A stretch of DNA of 64,000 nucleotides, from contig JAKASU010000001.1 of the NCBI GenBank assembly GCA_021818925.1, positions 505,568 to 569,567 on the forward strand, in the 5' to 3' direction. A program made the translations under genes and the position numbers. The notes beneath the pieces were generated by a model. The model saw only the letters and a list, made by a program, of their open reading frames with translations. It was not told the origin of the DNA and did no database searches. Below, piece after piece: positions 16,362 through 24,641 of the stretch; position 1 is the stretch's first letter, and each line of letters starts with the position of its first letter. The stretch comes from Microcaldota archaeon (GTDB lineage: Archaea; Micrarchaeota; Micrarchaeia; Micrarchaeales; CABMGC01).

Positions 16362-16709
16362 TCAATTATAAGCAAAAGGAGGCTTGTTAATCTCTCTGTC
16401 TTGCTTTTTCTCAAGCAGGTCTTGATCAGCTTCTGCTATCTGGAGCCAGCCCCTGCACAACTTGGTCTTGGCGATGCTGCTCTTCGACCATTTCCCTGAT
16501 ATGGCGGTTTTGGAGCAGCACATGAACGCCAGAGGAGTTCTTCCTTGCCGTTTTCGCAAGTTATGGTATATTCAGGGAATTGCGGTACATCTCTTCAGTA
16601 CACGGACGCGCCATCCATCCTTGTGCTTCGCGTTTCCCTCAAAGGTTTCCAGTCTGAGTGTGAATCCATAGAGCTTGAAGCCGTTTTGTGCTACTGTTCT
16701 TGGTGACAT
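16362..16709 (-). pseudogene. Frame-broken small gene of unknown function
   Basis: Three reading-frame pieces on the minus strand join into one plausible protein of about 115 residues. The first runs MSPRTVAQNGFKLYGFTLRL to a TGA at 16572-16574. A second frame continues with QFPEYTITCENGKEELLW. A third frame carries LAFMCCSKTAISGKWSKSS to a TGA at 16362. Each piece has normal protein character, and GAGGAGAG lies upstream of ATG 16709. Two frameshifts would restore a single product. It could instead be noncoding; there are no larger ORFs in the 400-bp gap between the flanking genes. Confidence 0.4.
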
Positions 16710-16756
16710 CTGACACTCTCTCCTCTTCTCTGCCGTCTTGATAATGCCACGAGAGG

Positions 16757-16766
16757 GTTATAAAGC
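16757..16766 (+). promoter_or_regulatory. TATA box of priL
   Basis: GGTTATAAAG on the plus strand, 21-30 bp upstream of ATG 16787. It implies a leaderless mRNA and argues against the upstream in-frame TTG (16772) and ATG (16778). Confidence 0.55.
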
Positions 16767-16786
16767 TTGGATTGCAAATGCTGTAC

Positions 16787-17707
16787 ATGCAGCAGGAGAA
16801 GCTCGACTTCGCTTACAAATATCCCTTTTCCAAGGAGGCGAAGGAGGTCGTGGCGGAGCTCGGTACAACATCGGTGACCCAGGCGTATCTGCATCAGGGC
16901 GTCGCGAGGCTGGGCGATATCTTTAAGACGGGCAGGGTGACACGCGAAAGGGCGAGAGGCATAGCGGAGGTCAAGATTGGTTACATAATGGGCTACGTAT
17001 ACGCGAGGATGCTTGTAAGCGCGCTTGGTGATGGCTATTCGATCTCAAGGTTTGCTGCGGCCGAAGCCGAGGCCGCGACCGAATTCCTGGCGCTGAATCT
17101 GGACGAGATGGTGAGGGTGGGCAACGAAATGGGCCTCGGGATAGAAAGGGAGAAGGATGACTTCATCGTGGGCTTCGAGGCCTTCGTGTCGGTGCCGAAG
17201 AGAGACCGGGCCATGAGGCTGATAAACCAGCGCTTATCGAACGGAAAGGTGCGCATGAATGTAAGGCAGCTTCTGGAACTTGTGAAGGGTTCGGTCGAGA
17301 AGGGGATAGGCGGGGGCCTGCCGATAGACAGGAAGAAGCTTCCAAAGGAAGTGACAGAAGCGGCGAAATCGCTCAAACCGCAAGAGAGAAGGGTGCCGCT
17401 TAGCGCGCGCCCCGGTTCCTACGCGTGGATAGAGAAGCTACTCGAAACTCCGATAGCTGACGTTAGGCACAGGTCGGTCAACCTCATCTTGGCCCCGTAT
17501 CTTGTGAACGTCAAGGGCCTCGATGAGGAGAGCGCGGCAAAGGTTATAATAGACTACATCGAAAGGTGCAAGACGATAAACCCGAACACGAAGATCAACG
17601 AATCGTACATAAGATACCAATGCAAATACGCCAAGAACAAGGGCATGAGACCCCTTTCCATGGCGAAGGCAAAGGACCTGCTAAAGGAGGTCGCGGAATT
17701 CGAGTGA
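16787..17707 (+). CDS. priL: DNA primase large subunit PriL
   Basis: The regulatory subunit of archaeal/eukaryal primase, 306 residues from ATG 16787. The N-terminal helical domain starts QQEKLDFAYKYPFS, as in other PriL proteins. The C-terminal domain corresponds to the iron-sulfur domain, with ARPGSYAWIEKLLETPIADVRHR, ERCKTINPNTKINESYIRYQCKYAKNKGMRPLS. Only two Cys are found where the family normally has four cluster ligands: the first expected Cys position reads G-S-Y, and the last lies in PLSMAKA. The catalytic PriS is encoded 20 kb away. A zinc-finger gene follows after 4 nt. Confidence 0.9.
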   Translation: MQQEKLDFAYKYPFSKEAKEVVAELGTTSVTQAYLHQGVARLGDIFKTGRVTRERARGIAEVKIGYIMGYVYARMLVSALGDGYSISRFAAAEAEAATEFLALNLDEMVRVGNEMGLGIEREKDDFIVGFEAFVSVPKRDRAMRLINQRLSNGKVRMNVRQLLELVKGSVEKGIGGGLPIDRKKLPKEVTEAAKSLKPQERRVPLSARPGSYAWIEKLLETPIADVRHRSVNLILAPYLVNVKGLDEESAAKVIIDYIERCKTINPNTKINESYIRYQCKYAKNKGMRPLSMAKAKDLLKEVAEFE

Positions 17708-17711
17708 GCAG

Positions 17712-17870
17712 ATGGAGGTGAGGAAATCTATAGGGATGTGCCACATATGCGGAATGCTTGCGTCAAACTCGTGCACCAACTGCGGCAAACTGGCGTGCGA
17801 CAAGGACTTCGACACGAAGATGGGAATCTGCATGGCGTGCAGGCGCGGCCGCGTGCTCAGCAAGAGCTAG
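17712..17870 (+). CDS. Small zinc-finger protein (52 residues)
   Basis: A 52-residue protein with CHIC, CTNC, a single Cys followed by Asp, and CMAC, the spacing of a treble-clef or B-box/HIT-like double zinc site. It begins 4 nt after priL and is surely co-transcribed with it. Small archaeal zinc-finger proteins of this layout exist, but I cannot name this one. Its TAG overlaps the stop of the opposite gene in the palindrome CTAG. Confidence 0.65.
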   Translation: MEVRKSIGMCHICGMLASNSCTNCGKLACDKDFDTKMGICMACRRGRVLSKS

Positions 17871-18133
17871 CCTTCCTTGAAATCCATTGCACTGGTTCCG
17901 TGCGGAAACGCCTTGCCGTTCGGCGCCTCTGCGGGCAGGCCCATTTCCTCTGATATCTTTGAGAGCTCGGCGAGCTCTATCTGCCTGTCTGTGAACAGTT
18001 CCACATACTCTATGTTGCCCATCTTTGCCTTCCTGACCCGAAACGTAATCTGCTGGAACATGCCGCTGCGGCTGACGCGCAGTTTGATCGCACCCTGCCT
18101 GATTATCTCCTTGGCCTTGGCTGAAAGCTCCAA
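17867..18133 (-). CDS. Hypothetical small protein
   Basis: An 88-residue protein with a helical N-terminus (MELSAKAKEIIRQGAIKL), a beta-hairpin-like middle (MFQQITFRVRKAKMGNIEYVELF) and a flexible C-terminus. No known motif was recognised. It is convergent with the zinc-finger gene, with overlapping stops, and divergent from nuoA, with which it shares a 64-bp AT-rich promoter region. Confidence 0.55.
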   Translation of the reverse strand: MELSAKAKEIIRQGAIKLRVSRSGMFQQITFRVRKAKMGNIEYVELFTDRQIELAELSKISEEMGLPAEAPNGKAFPHGTSAMDFKEG

Positions 18134-18197
18134 AACATCCCCGTTATCGTTGTAAAATACATATGAATATTAACATTTTGAGTTCATAAGCTATTCG

Positions 18198-18554
18198 ATG
18201 GCCGACCAATACCTTGCTCTGCTGATTTTCGCCGCGATAGCGGTATTAGTGCCTCTGTCAACGCTTCTTTTCTCAAGGATGGTGAGACCCAACACCGAGG
18301 AGAACGACGTTAAGACGCTCACATACGAGAGCGCGGAGCAGAGCGTCGGGCAGCACGTGGAGATAATGCACGAGTACCTGCATTACTTCATAGCTTTTCT
18401 TGCGTTTGAGATAGTGGGGGTCATAGTGCTTATATGGTCGACATTCAGCCGCGGGGCGCAGATTGGAAGCGGCATGTACATGGTTTTCCTGATGATATTC
18501 GGATTCGTGTTTGAGGTTTTCCTGCTTGCGATAAGCAGGAGCGGGGTGAAATGA
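18198..18554 (+). CDS. nuoA: Complex I-like subunit NuoA
   Basis: A membrane subunit of the NADH:quinone oxidoreductase/Fpo family, 118 residues with three predicted membrane helices (about 6-26, 60-82, 92-113). The segment between helix 1 and 2 (NDVKTLTYESAEQSVGQ) corresponds to the conserved loop that normally carries the YECG signature; here the Cys is replaced (YESAE). It is the first gene of a ten-subunit operon. Its stop overlaps the following tiny gene (ATGA). Confidence 0.88.
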   Translation: MADQYLALLIFAAIAVLVPLSTLLFSRMVRPNTEENDVKTLTYESAEQSVGQHVEIMHEYLHYFIAFLAFEIVGVIVLIWSTFSRGAQIGSGMYMVFLMIFGFVFEVFLLAISRSGVK

Positions 18555-18694
18555 TGGAAGTTTTGAGATGCGGATGCAAGATAGAAGAGGGCAGGTTCAT
18601 GGTGGGAGATGATTGCGCGTACTGCAAGGAGTGCAACGCGATGGCGGAGATGCATCCTTTTGGAGAGAAGAGGCTGGCTGATTTCGTTATGTGA
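18551..18694 (+). CDS. Forty-seven-residue Cys-rich protein embedded between nuoA and nuoB
   Basis: A 47-residue ORF (start MMEVLRCGCKIEEGRF) with Cys at CGC and then C-x2-C-x2-C, ending in a short helix with His and Arg. It overlaps the nuoA stop by 4 nt and precedes nuoB by 4 nt, so it is translated with the complex I genes. The Cys pattern would suit a zinc or Fe-S site. I know of no standard complex I subunit like this; it may be an assembly factor or a lineage-specific subunit. Confidence 0.6.
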   Translation: MMEVLRCGCKIEEGRFMVGDDCAYCKECNAMAEMHPFGEKRLADFVM

Positions 18695-18698
18695 TCAA

Positions 18699-19268
18699 AT
18701 GGAAGAAGCTCCGTACGAAAAGGAAAGGTTCCTCAACGCCGAGATGGAGATGAGCAAGCTCGTAAAGGCGTCGATGCATAAATATGAGGCAAAGCCGAAC
18801 GTCATGTTCGCAAAGTTCTCGGATATCTCGAAGGCCATGTCAAAGGGGCTTATCGAGTGGTCTAGGATAAGGTCACTGTGGCCGCTGCAGTTCGGGCTTT
18901 CGTGCTGCGCGATGGAGCTGATGAACTTCGGATCTGCAAGAATCGACGCCGAGAGACGCGGCTTCCTTTTCTTCAGGGCCACTCCGAGGCAGGCTGACGT
19001 GATGGTCGTTGCTGGCTGGGTCACAAAGTCTATGGTTCCGGAGATAAAGAGGCTGTACGAGCAGATGCTCAGGCCGCGATACGTCATAGCGTTCGGCGAG
19101 TGCGCAACCTGCGGAGGACCCTGGTGGGAGAGCTACAATATAATCCAGGGGATAGACCAGGTCTTGCCTGTTGACGTTTACGTTGTTGGCTGCCCGCCGA
19201 AACCGGAGAACCTCTACGCAGGCTTCATTAAACTGCAGAAGAAGATCGGTGGGGAGATTGAAGACTGA
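18699..19268 (+). CDS. nuoB: Complex I-like subunit NuoB (N2 cluster)
   Basis: The 189-residue peripheral-arm subunit that holds the terminal N2 iron-sulfur cluster. All signatures are present: SCCAMELM with the paired Cys, FGECATCGGPW and VVGCPPKPE. An N-terminal extension of about 45 residues, helical and charged, precedes the core (WPLQFGLSCC). ATG 18699 follows the tiny Cys-rich gene. The end of the gene overlaps the TTG start of nuoC. Confidence 0.96.
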   Translation: MEEAPYEKERFLNAEMEMSKLVKASMHKYEAKPNVMFAKFSDISKAMSKGLIEWSRIRSLWPLQFGLSCCAMELMNFGSARIDAERRGFLFFRATPRQADVMVVAGWVTKSMVPEIKRLYEQMLRPRYVIAFGECATCGGPWWESYNIIQGIDQVLPVDVYVVGCPPKPENLYAGFIKLQKKIGGEIED

Positions 19269-19629
19269 ACGCAACGAACTTGTGCAGGTCGCCAAGAGCC
19301 TGAAGACGCAGGGCTACTCCTACCTCGTGAAGATAACAGCTGTCGACTACGAGAAGTACCTCGATGTTTTGTACTTCCTGAGGAACATGCCTGCTGGAAA
19401 GGATGAGGTACTGGAGGTGCAGATCGACCCAGCAGACGCCTGGGTCCCAACGCTGATGGGCGAGTTCGAGGCAGCTGACTGGTACGAGCGTGAGTTGTTT
19501 GAGATGTTCGGGATAGAGGTGAAGGGCAGGAGTATGGAGAGGCTGCTGCTGGAGAAGTGGAATGGCACCGGAGCCCCTCTACGCAAGAACTTCACGTGGA
19601 ACGCGCCCTACGAAACGGAGGGAAGCTGA
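19258..19629 (+). CDS. nuoC: Complex I-like subunit NuoC (TTG start)
   Basis: A 123-residue peripheral-arm subunit, somewhat shorter than typical NuoC. The diagnostic part is DWYERELFEMFGIEVKGR followed by LLLEKWNGTGAPLRKNF, the canonical ER-E-DMFGI-type box. No ATG or GTG lies before the core; TTG 19258 with GGTGGGGAG immediately upstream, overlapping the end of nuoB, is the evident start. The stop overlaps the nuoD start (TGATG). Confidence 0.9.
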   Translation: MKTERNELVQVAKSLKTQGYSYLVKITAVDYEKYLDVLYFLRNMPAGKDEVLEVQIDPADAWVPTLMGEFEAADWYERELFEMFGIEVKGRSMERLLLEKWNGTGAPLRKNFTWNAPYETEGS

Positions 19630-20723
19630 TGGCGATAACAAGGATAAACATAGGACCGGTGCACCCGAGCACGCATGGGGTCATCAGGCTTGTCGCCGAC
19701 ATAGACGGAGACACAGTTGTCAACCTCGAGCCCCACATAGGCTTCCTTCACAGGGGCGTGGAGAAGCTCGTAGAGACGAGAATGTACATGCAGAGTCCGC
19801 CGTACATGGAGAAGCTTGATTACGTCGCTCCGATGTCCTATGACGAGGCGTACGTGGCCGCGGTAGAGAAGGCGATGGGGGTGGAGGTGAAGGAACGCGC
19901 GATGTGGGTGCGTACGATACTCCTTGAGCTGCAGAGGATAGCAAGCCACCTGCTCTGGCTTGGCACAATGGCAAACGACGTCGGCCAGTTCTTCACCGTG
20001 TTCATGTGGTGCTTCAAGGACAGGGATCTTATACTGAGGCTTCTTGAGGAGGCTTCGGGGGCGAGGATGTTCTATGTCAACATGAGGATAGGCGGGCTGA
20101 TAAGGGACCTGCCACCCGGGTTTGATGACAGGGCGAGAGAGACGCTCAACTACATGGAAAAGCGCATCGGTGAGTACGAGGACTTCCTTGAGAAGAATCC
20201 GATATTCATTGAGAGGATGAGGGGCGTGGGAGTGATGAACCGCGACAAGGCGATAGAGCTGGGGGTCACGGGGCCGGTGCTGCGGGGTTCGGGGGTAAGC
20301 TACGATGTCAGGAAAGACAACCCGTATTACGTATACGACAAGCTAAACTTTGAGCCGCAGGCCAGGAGCGAAGGGGACTGCTTCGCAAGATACAAAGTGA
20401 GGATGCTTGAGATGCGGGAGAGCATCAAGCTGGTAAAAGACGCGCTCTCGAAGATGCCCGGCGGTGACGCGCTGGGCATGCAGGTCAGGCTTATACTTCC
20501 GAGCGCGAAGAATAGGGAGGTTACGCTTAGCAGGGAAATGCCTAGGGGCGAGTGCATGATGTACATGGTAGCAGATCCACAAAAGCCCTACAGGCTCTCG
20601 ATAAGGTCGCCGTCGTTCATCAACCTCGCTGCGCTGAATGAGATTGCAAAAGGCTGCAGGACCGCTGACATATTCGCAATAATGGGCAGCCTCGACCTGG
20701 TGATGGGCGACGCTGACAGGTGA
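19629..20723 (+). CDS. nuoD: Complex I-like subunit NuoD (49-kDa type)
   Basis: A 364-residue hydrogenase-large-subunit homologue that forms the quinone-site side of the peripheral arm. GPVHPSTHGVIRL is the conserved N-terminus including the His of the quinone site. GFLHRGVEKL, ERIASHL-type LQRIASHLLWLG and the C-terminal FINLAALNEIAKGCR and IMGSLDLVMGDADR are all canonical. It uses ATG 19629, overlapping the nuoC stop. The hydrogenase Ni-binding Cys pairs are absent, as expected for complex I. Confidence 0.96.
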   Translation: MAITRINIGPVHPSTHGVIRLVADIDGDTVVNLEPHIGFLHRGVEKLVETRMYMQSPPYMEKLDYVAPMSYDEAYVAAVEKAMGVEVKERAMWVRTILLELQRIASHLLWLGTMANDVGQFFTVFMWCFKDRDLILRLLEEASGARMFYVNMRIGGLIRDLPPGFDDRARETLNYMEKRIGEYEDFLEKNPIFIERMRGVGVMNRDKAIELGVTGPVLRGSGVSYDVRKDNPYYVYDKLNFEPQARSEGDCFARYKVRMLEMRESIKLVKDALSKMPGGDALGMQVRLILPSAKNREVTLSREMPRGECMMYMVADPQKPYRLSIRSPSFINLAALNEIAKGCRTADIFAIMGSLDLVMGDADR

Positions 20724-20727
20724 GCCG

Positions 20728-21726
20728 ATGTCGGATTTGAACACAATAGTTTCCACGTATCTCGGCGTTAGCGGGATTCTGGCGGAGATTATAGGGATCG
20801 TGGCTTACGCTGTCGCTGTATCGATACTCATAGTCGCTTTTGACTACGTATTCGGATGGGTTGAGAGGAAAACTATAGCGAAGATACAGAAGAGGCATGG
20901 CCCGACATACGCGGGCAAGTACGGGATACTGCAGAACATGGCAGACTTCGTAAAACTGCTTTCTAAGGAACACGTGGTACCAAAGAGGGCTGACAAGCTC
21001 CTGTTCCTGCCCACCATACCTGCCATGCTTGCGCTGTCAGTATTCCTGATCTTCTTGATTCCGCTGACACCGGAATTGATAGAGACCAACATAGGGTTGG
21101 GGCTGCTAGTGATTCTGGTGCTTCTCTCATTCATGCCATTGATAATCTTTGCAAACGGGTTCGGAAGCGGGAACAAGTTTGCTGCGATAAGCGCCCAGAG
21201 ATCTGTCGTAATGCTCCTGAGCTACGAGATACCTCTGGTTTTCGTCATCGCCGCGGTGGGCGTGCTGGCGAACGGTTACACGCTTTCCGGCATTATGAGC
21301 GCGCAGAATCATTGGTGGTTCGTTTTCCTGATGCCGATCGGCTTCTTCGTCTTCTTCATAGTAATGCTTGCGGAGCTTGAGAGGCCACCGTTCGACATGC
21401 GCGAGGCAGATAACGAGCTCATCGCTGGCTGGCTCACCGATGTGAGCGCGCCGTACTACACGCTCGCACTGTTCCTCGATTACACGAGGATGTTCCTTGG
21501 CAGCCTCCTTATAGCCATACTCTTCTTCGGAGGTTGGAACGGGCCGGTGCTGCCTCCCGTGGTCTGGCTTCTGCTCAAGGTTTTCATAATCAGCTTCTTC
21601 ATAATGATAGTGAGAGCTACGACCGTGAGGATGAGAATCGACAGGCTGCTGCGCTTCGGCTGGACCTGGCTGCTCCCGCTATCGCTGCTTAATTTAATAC
21701 TTATCTATCTATTATTCATCGGGTGA
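20728..21726 (+). CDS. nuoH: Complex I-like subunit NuoH
   Basis: The membrane subunit joining the peripheral arm to the proton-pumping arm; 332 residues with about eight hydrophobic helices. Signatures include ERKTIAKIQKRHGPTYAGKYGILQ, LSYEIPLV and the ERPPFDMREADNELIAGW motif with its conserved acidic residues. It follows nuoD by 4 nt and ends 7 nt before nuoI. Confidence 0.95.
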   Translation: MSDLNTIVSTYLGVSGILAEIIGIVAYAVAVSILIVAFDYVFGWVERKTIAKIQKRHGPTYAGKYGILQNMADFVKLLSKEHVVPKRADKLLFLPTIPAMLALSVFLIFLIPLTPELIETNIGLGLLVILVLLSFMPLIIFANGFGSGNKFAAISAQRSVVMLLSYEIPLVFVIAAVGVLANGYTLSGIMSAQNHWWFVFLMPIGFFVFFIVMLAELERPPFDMREADNELIAGWLTDVSAPYYTLALFLDYTRMFLGSLLIAILFFGGWNGPVLPPVVWLLLKVFIISFFIMIVRATTVRMRIDRLLRFGWTWLLPLSLLNLILIYLLFIG

Positions 21727-21733
21727 CAAGATT

Positions 21734-22096
21734 GTGCTGAAGCCTTTACTCGAAAGCATAAAGAGCCTTGGAGAGGAGCGCTTCACCGTGGAGTTCCCAG
21801 AGGAGCGCGAAGCCCTGGACGACCGCGAGAGGTACATGTTCAGACTGGACATGGACACGTGCATCAGCTGCTCGGCGTGCGAGCGCATATGCCCGAACAA
21901 GACGATAACGATGGTCGAGGTCATAACAGACCGAGGGCCGAAGGTCATGCCGCAGGTAGGGATAGAGAGATGCCTCTTCTGCGGGCTGTGCGAGGAGGTA
22001 TGCCCTCCCAAGTGCCTAACGCTTACCAAGGGCTATGATTTCGAGGCCTACGACAAGAGGAATTACATAAAGAGGCCCGAGGAGCTCAGGGGATAA
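21734..22096 (+). CDS. nuoI: Complex I-like ferredoxin subunit NuoI
   Basis: A 120-residue protein with two [4Fe-4S] motifs: CISCSACERICP and CLFCGLCEEVCP. These carry electrons to NuoB. The start is GTG 21734, the only reasonable codon between the nuoH stop and the protein core. With no nuoE, nuoF or nuoG in the operon, this subunit is the probable entry point for electrons, for example from a ferredoxin. Confidence 0.95.
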   Translation: MLKPLLESIKSLGEERFTVEFPEEREALDDRERYMFRLDMDTCISCSACERICPNKTITMVEVITDRGPKVMPQVGIERCLFCGLCEEVCPPKCLTLTKGYDFEAYDKRNYIKRPEELRG

Positions 22097-22099
22097 GCT

Positions 22100-22573
22100 A
22101 TGGCTCTCGGCTTTTTGGCAATCATACTAGCAATCCTGACCGCAGCATCAGGAATAGCCATGATACTGCAGAGGAGACTGGTGCATTCGGTGATATTCCT
22201 CGCCGTGGCGGCCGCTTTCAGCTCCTTCATCTTTCTTTACCTTAACCAGGTGCTTGTCGCGCTGCTTCAGCTGCTTGTGTTCGTAGGCGGGCTCTCCACG
22301 TATCTGATAGTCGCTGTTGCGAGCGAGGTGAAGCAGGTGAAGATAAGGAACGTGGCCGCGTTCTTCATAGCCGCGTTCATAATAGTGGCTGGGCTCATGG
22401 CCGCCGTCTTCTCGCTACAGGCACCAACGGGAGGAGGAAATGACTTCTCAGCTGCCGCGCAGAACGGCATCTCAACCTACTATCCCGTTCTCTTCATCTC
22501 GGTCTTCCTGCTCTTCGCAGCTGCGATAGGCAGCGTCATCGTGATAAAGAGATTCACGAAATTGGTGGTTTAG
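22100..22573 (+). CDS. nuoJ: Complex I-like subunit NuoJ
   Basis: A 157-residue membrane protein with five hydrophobic helices, matching NuoJ in size and order. RRLVHSVIFLAVAAAFSSFIFLYL and the following LLQLLVFVGGLSTYLIV are typical of the helices with the family pi-bulge. It begins 3 nt after nuoI, and its TAG overlaps the GTG start of nuoK by one base. Confidence 0.9.
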   Translation: MALGFLAIILAILTAASGIAMILQRRLVHSVIFLAVAAAFSSFIFLYLNQVLVALLQLLVFVGGLSTYLIVAVASEVKQVKIRNVAAFFIAAFIIVAGLMAAVFSLQAPTGGGNDFSAAAQNGISTYYPVLFISVFLLFAAAIGSVIVIKRFTKLVV

Positions 22574-22875
22574 TGATAAGCTTCATACTCGTGGCCGCGG
22601 TTGCGCTCCTGGGGATAGCGCTTGCGGGAATAATAACGGACAGGCACTTCATCGTGATCATGCTTGCTGTCGAGCTGATGTTCATCTCAAGCACCATCCT
22701 GCTGATGTACTTCTTCTACCATGCAAGCAACCCCGACCCTTCCGTATTCCCGATGATGGTCTCGATATGGGCTGTCGCTGCCGTGGAGGTCATTGCGCTC
22801 ATCACCTTCTATGTCTACATGAAGTTCCGCGGGTTCGACTTCGACGTTACGAGGCTCTCGAAACTAAAGTGGTGA
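22573..22875 (+). CDS. nuoK: Complex I-like subunit NuoK (GTG start)
   Basis: A 100-residue protein with three membrane helices, as in NuoK. The conserved Glu in the second helix appears in IVIMLAVELMFISST, and a second Glu sits in WAVAAVEVIALI; both positions belong to the proton path. GTG 22573 overlaps the nuoJ stop by one base. It ends 2 nt before the nuoL ATG. Confidence 0.92.
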   Translation: MISFILVAAVALLGIALAGIITDRHFIVIMLAVELMFISSTILLMYFFYHASNPDPSVFPMMVSIWAVAAVEVIALITFYVYMKFRGFDFDVTRLSKLKW

Positions 22876-22877
22876 AC

Positions 22878-24641
22878 ATGATAGCTTTTGCGCTGTTGGC
22901 GCCGTTGCTTGCTGCGATCCTAGCTGTGGCTGCGATCAAGAGCCACAAGTACGCAAAGTACTTCGCAATCGCAGGATCGCTCCTGAGCCTTGCGCTCTTC
23001 CCGCTGATAGACAGCGGCACGGAAAACGTTGGATGGCTCTCGATAGGAGGCGTGCAGCTTCCGCTCACTGCCTCGGTGCTCCCGCTGAACTACATGCTGC
23101 TCTTTCTTGTGCTGACCATCGGCCCGCTGATAATGATATATTCGGCGGGCTTCATGGACCTGCCGAGCGAACAGAGGCGCTACTACATAGAGATGCTGGC
23201 TTTCGAGGCCGCCATGCTCGCCTTTGCCATGGCCGGCAACTTCATCGTGCTCTTCATAGCCTGGGAGTTCCTCAGCATGACAAGCTACCTGCTGATAGGC
23301 TTCTGGTACGACAGGGACAAGGCTGCCGCAGCGGCGCGCAAGGCGATAACGATAATACTGATAGGCGACATAGCCCTGCTCGCTTCGATGGTGATGTTCC
23401 AGAACAACTTCGGGAGTCTGCAGTTCAGCGTGATTCTCAACGGGATCGGCAACGGGGGGCTTACGCTAATTCCGGTAGCTCTGCTCTTCATCGCCATAAT
23501 GACCAAATCTGCGCAGTTCCCAACAGAGGAATGGTTGGTGGATGCGATGGAAGGCCCTACACCAGTATCGGCCTTCCTGCACAGCAGCACGATGGTGAAG
23601 GCCGGAGTTTTCGTTGCGCTGGTCCTCTTTCCTCTCTTCGCAGCTACTGGAATGCTCAACGTCATGCTTGCCGTGGGTGCGATAACCGTGGCTCTGGCCG
23701 TGTTCAGTGCGACAAGGTCACGACACGTGAAACGCGTGCTGGCTTACTCCACGGTGCAGGAACTGGGCTTCATGCTGGTCGCAATAGGCAGCAACGCCCT
23801 GCTTGCAGCAGTCTACTTCTTCTTTGCGCAGAGTTTCTATAAGGCGCTGCTCTTCTTCAGCGCTGGAAGCGCCATGAAGGCCACGGGCAAGGAAGATCTC
23901 GCTGACATAACAGGGCTGCAGCGCAATAGGCTCATATACATAACCACGATCTTCGGCGCCCTCGCTCTTGCAGGATTCATTCCGTTCGATGGGTTCTTCG
24001 CCAACATAGGAATAGACTCCGCTTTCTCTACAAACCTCATAGCATATGCGCTTGTGTCGCTTGCCAGCTTGGCGACCAGCTTTTACATCTTCAGGTGGCT
24101 CTTCAGCCAGACGAGGAAGGAGGGGAGCGCAAGGGTCTCGCTGAACTACGCCTCTACGCCGAAGAGCATGAGCTACAGCATGCTCGTCCTTGCCCTTGCC
24201 ACGCTAGGAGCCAGTGTGGCGTTCTTCATGTTCCCTTCAATGTTTAGCGGGCTTGGAGGCGGCACGCTGACCATAGGAGCCATAGATGGTGTGGTCGAGA
24301 CCGTGCTCATCGCGATAGGCGCGTACGTTGGCTTCGTGCTCTACAAGCAGAGGAAGAGGAACAGGCTGAAGATGGTGCAGCCGGAAGTTCTGTTCAACAC
24401 GATCTATTCCGCTGCGCTCATGAACGCATTCTACGCCCACATCGCTGGTTTTGTTGAGGCGATTGCGAGTGCGGTAGCGTATGCTGACGCGAAGCTCGAT
24501 GCCGTCTTTGACTGGCTCGGACATATTGCGATGAGAGCTTCGGGGGAGATGAGGCTCTTCGCAAGCGGAAGCGTGAATGCCTATGTGGCGCTCTTCGCTG
24601 CCGGGATGGTGGTGCTGATAATAGTTGTGGTGGCACTATGA
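22878..24641 (+). CDS. nuoL: Complex I-like antiporter subunit NuoL
   Basis: A 587-residue proton-pumping subunit related to Mrp antiporters. FIAWEFLSMTSYLLIGFWYDR carries the conserved helix 5 Glu. The KSAQFPTEEWLVDAMEGPTPVSAFLHSSTMVKAG region (given as two parts, positions about 210-245) is the family signature with Lys and His channel residues. The C-terminal part bears a long helical extension with extra hydrophobic segments. It overlaps the nuoN start by 4 nt. Confidence 0.96.
   Translation: MIAFALLAPLLAAILAVAAIKSHKYAKYFAIAGSLLSLALFPLIDSGTENVGWLSIGGVQLPLTASVLPLNYMLLFLVLTIGPLIMIYSAGFMDLPSEQRRYYIEMLAFEAAMLAFAMAGNFIVLFIAWEFLSMTSYLLIGFWYDRDKAAAAARKAITIILIGDIALLASMVMFQNNFGSLQFSVILNGIGNGGLTLIPVALLFIAIMTKSAQFPTEEWLVDAMEGPTPVSAFLHSSTMVKAGVFVALVLFPLFAATGMLNVMLAVGAITVALAVFSATRSRHVKRVLAYSTVQELGFMLVAIGSNALLAAVYFFFAQSFYKALLFFSAGSAMKATGKEDLADITGLQRNRLIYITTIFGALALAGFIPFDGFFANIGIDSAFSTNLIAYALVSLASLATSFYIFRWLFSQTRKEGSARVSLNYASTPKSMSYSMLVLALATLGASVAFFMFPSMFSGLGGGTLTIGAIDGVVETVLIAIGAYVGFVLYKQRKRNRLKMVQPEVLFNTIYSAALMNAFYAHIAGFVEAIASAVAYADAKLDAVFDWLGHIAMRASGEMRLFASGSVNAYVALFAAGMVVLIIVVVAL

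Noticed and set aside
23033..23842. A 269-codon frame inside nuoL
   Set aside because: It is in another frame of a definite membrane protein gene; composition is Arg/Gly/His-rich and no family is recognisable.
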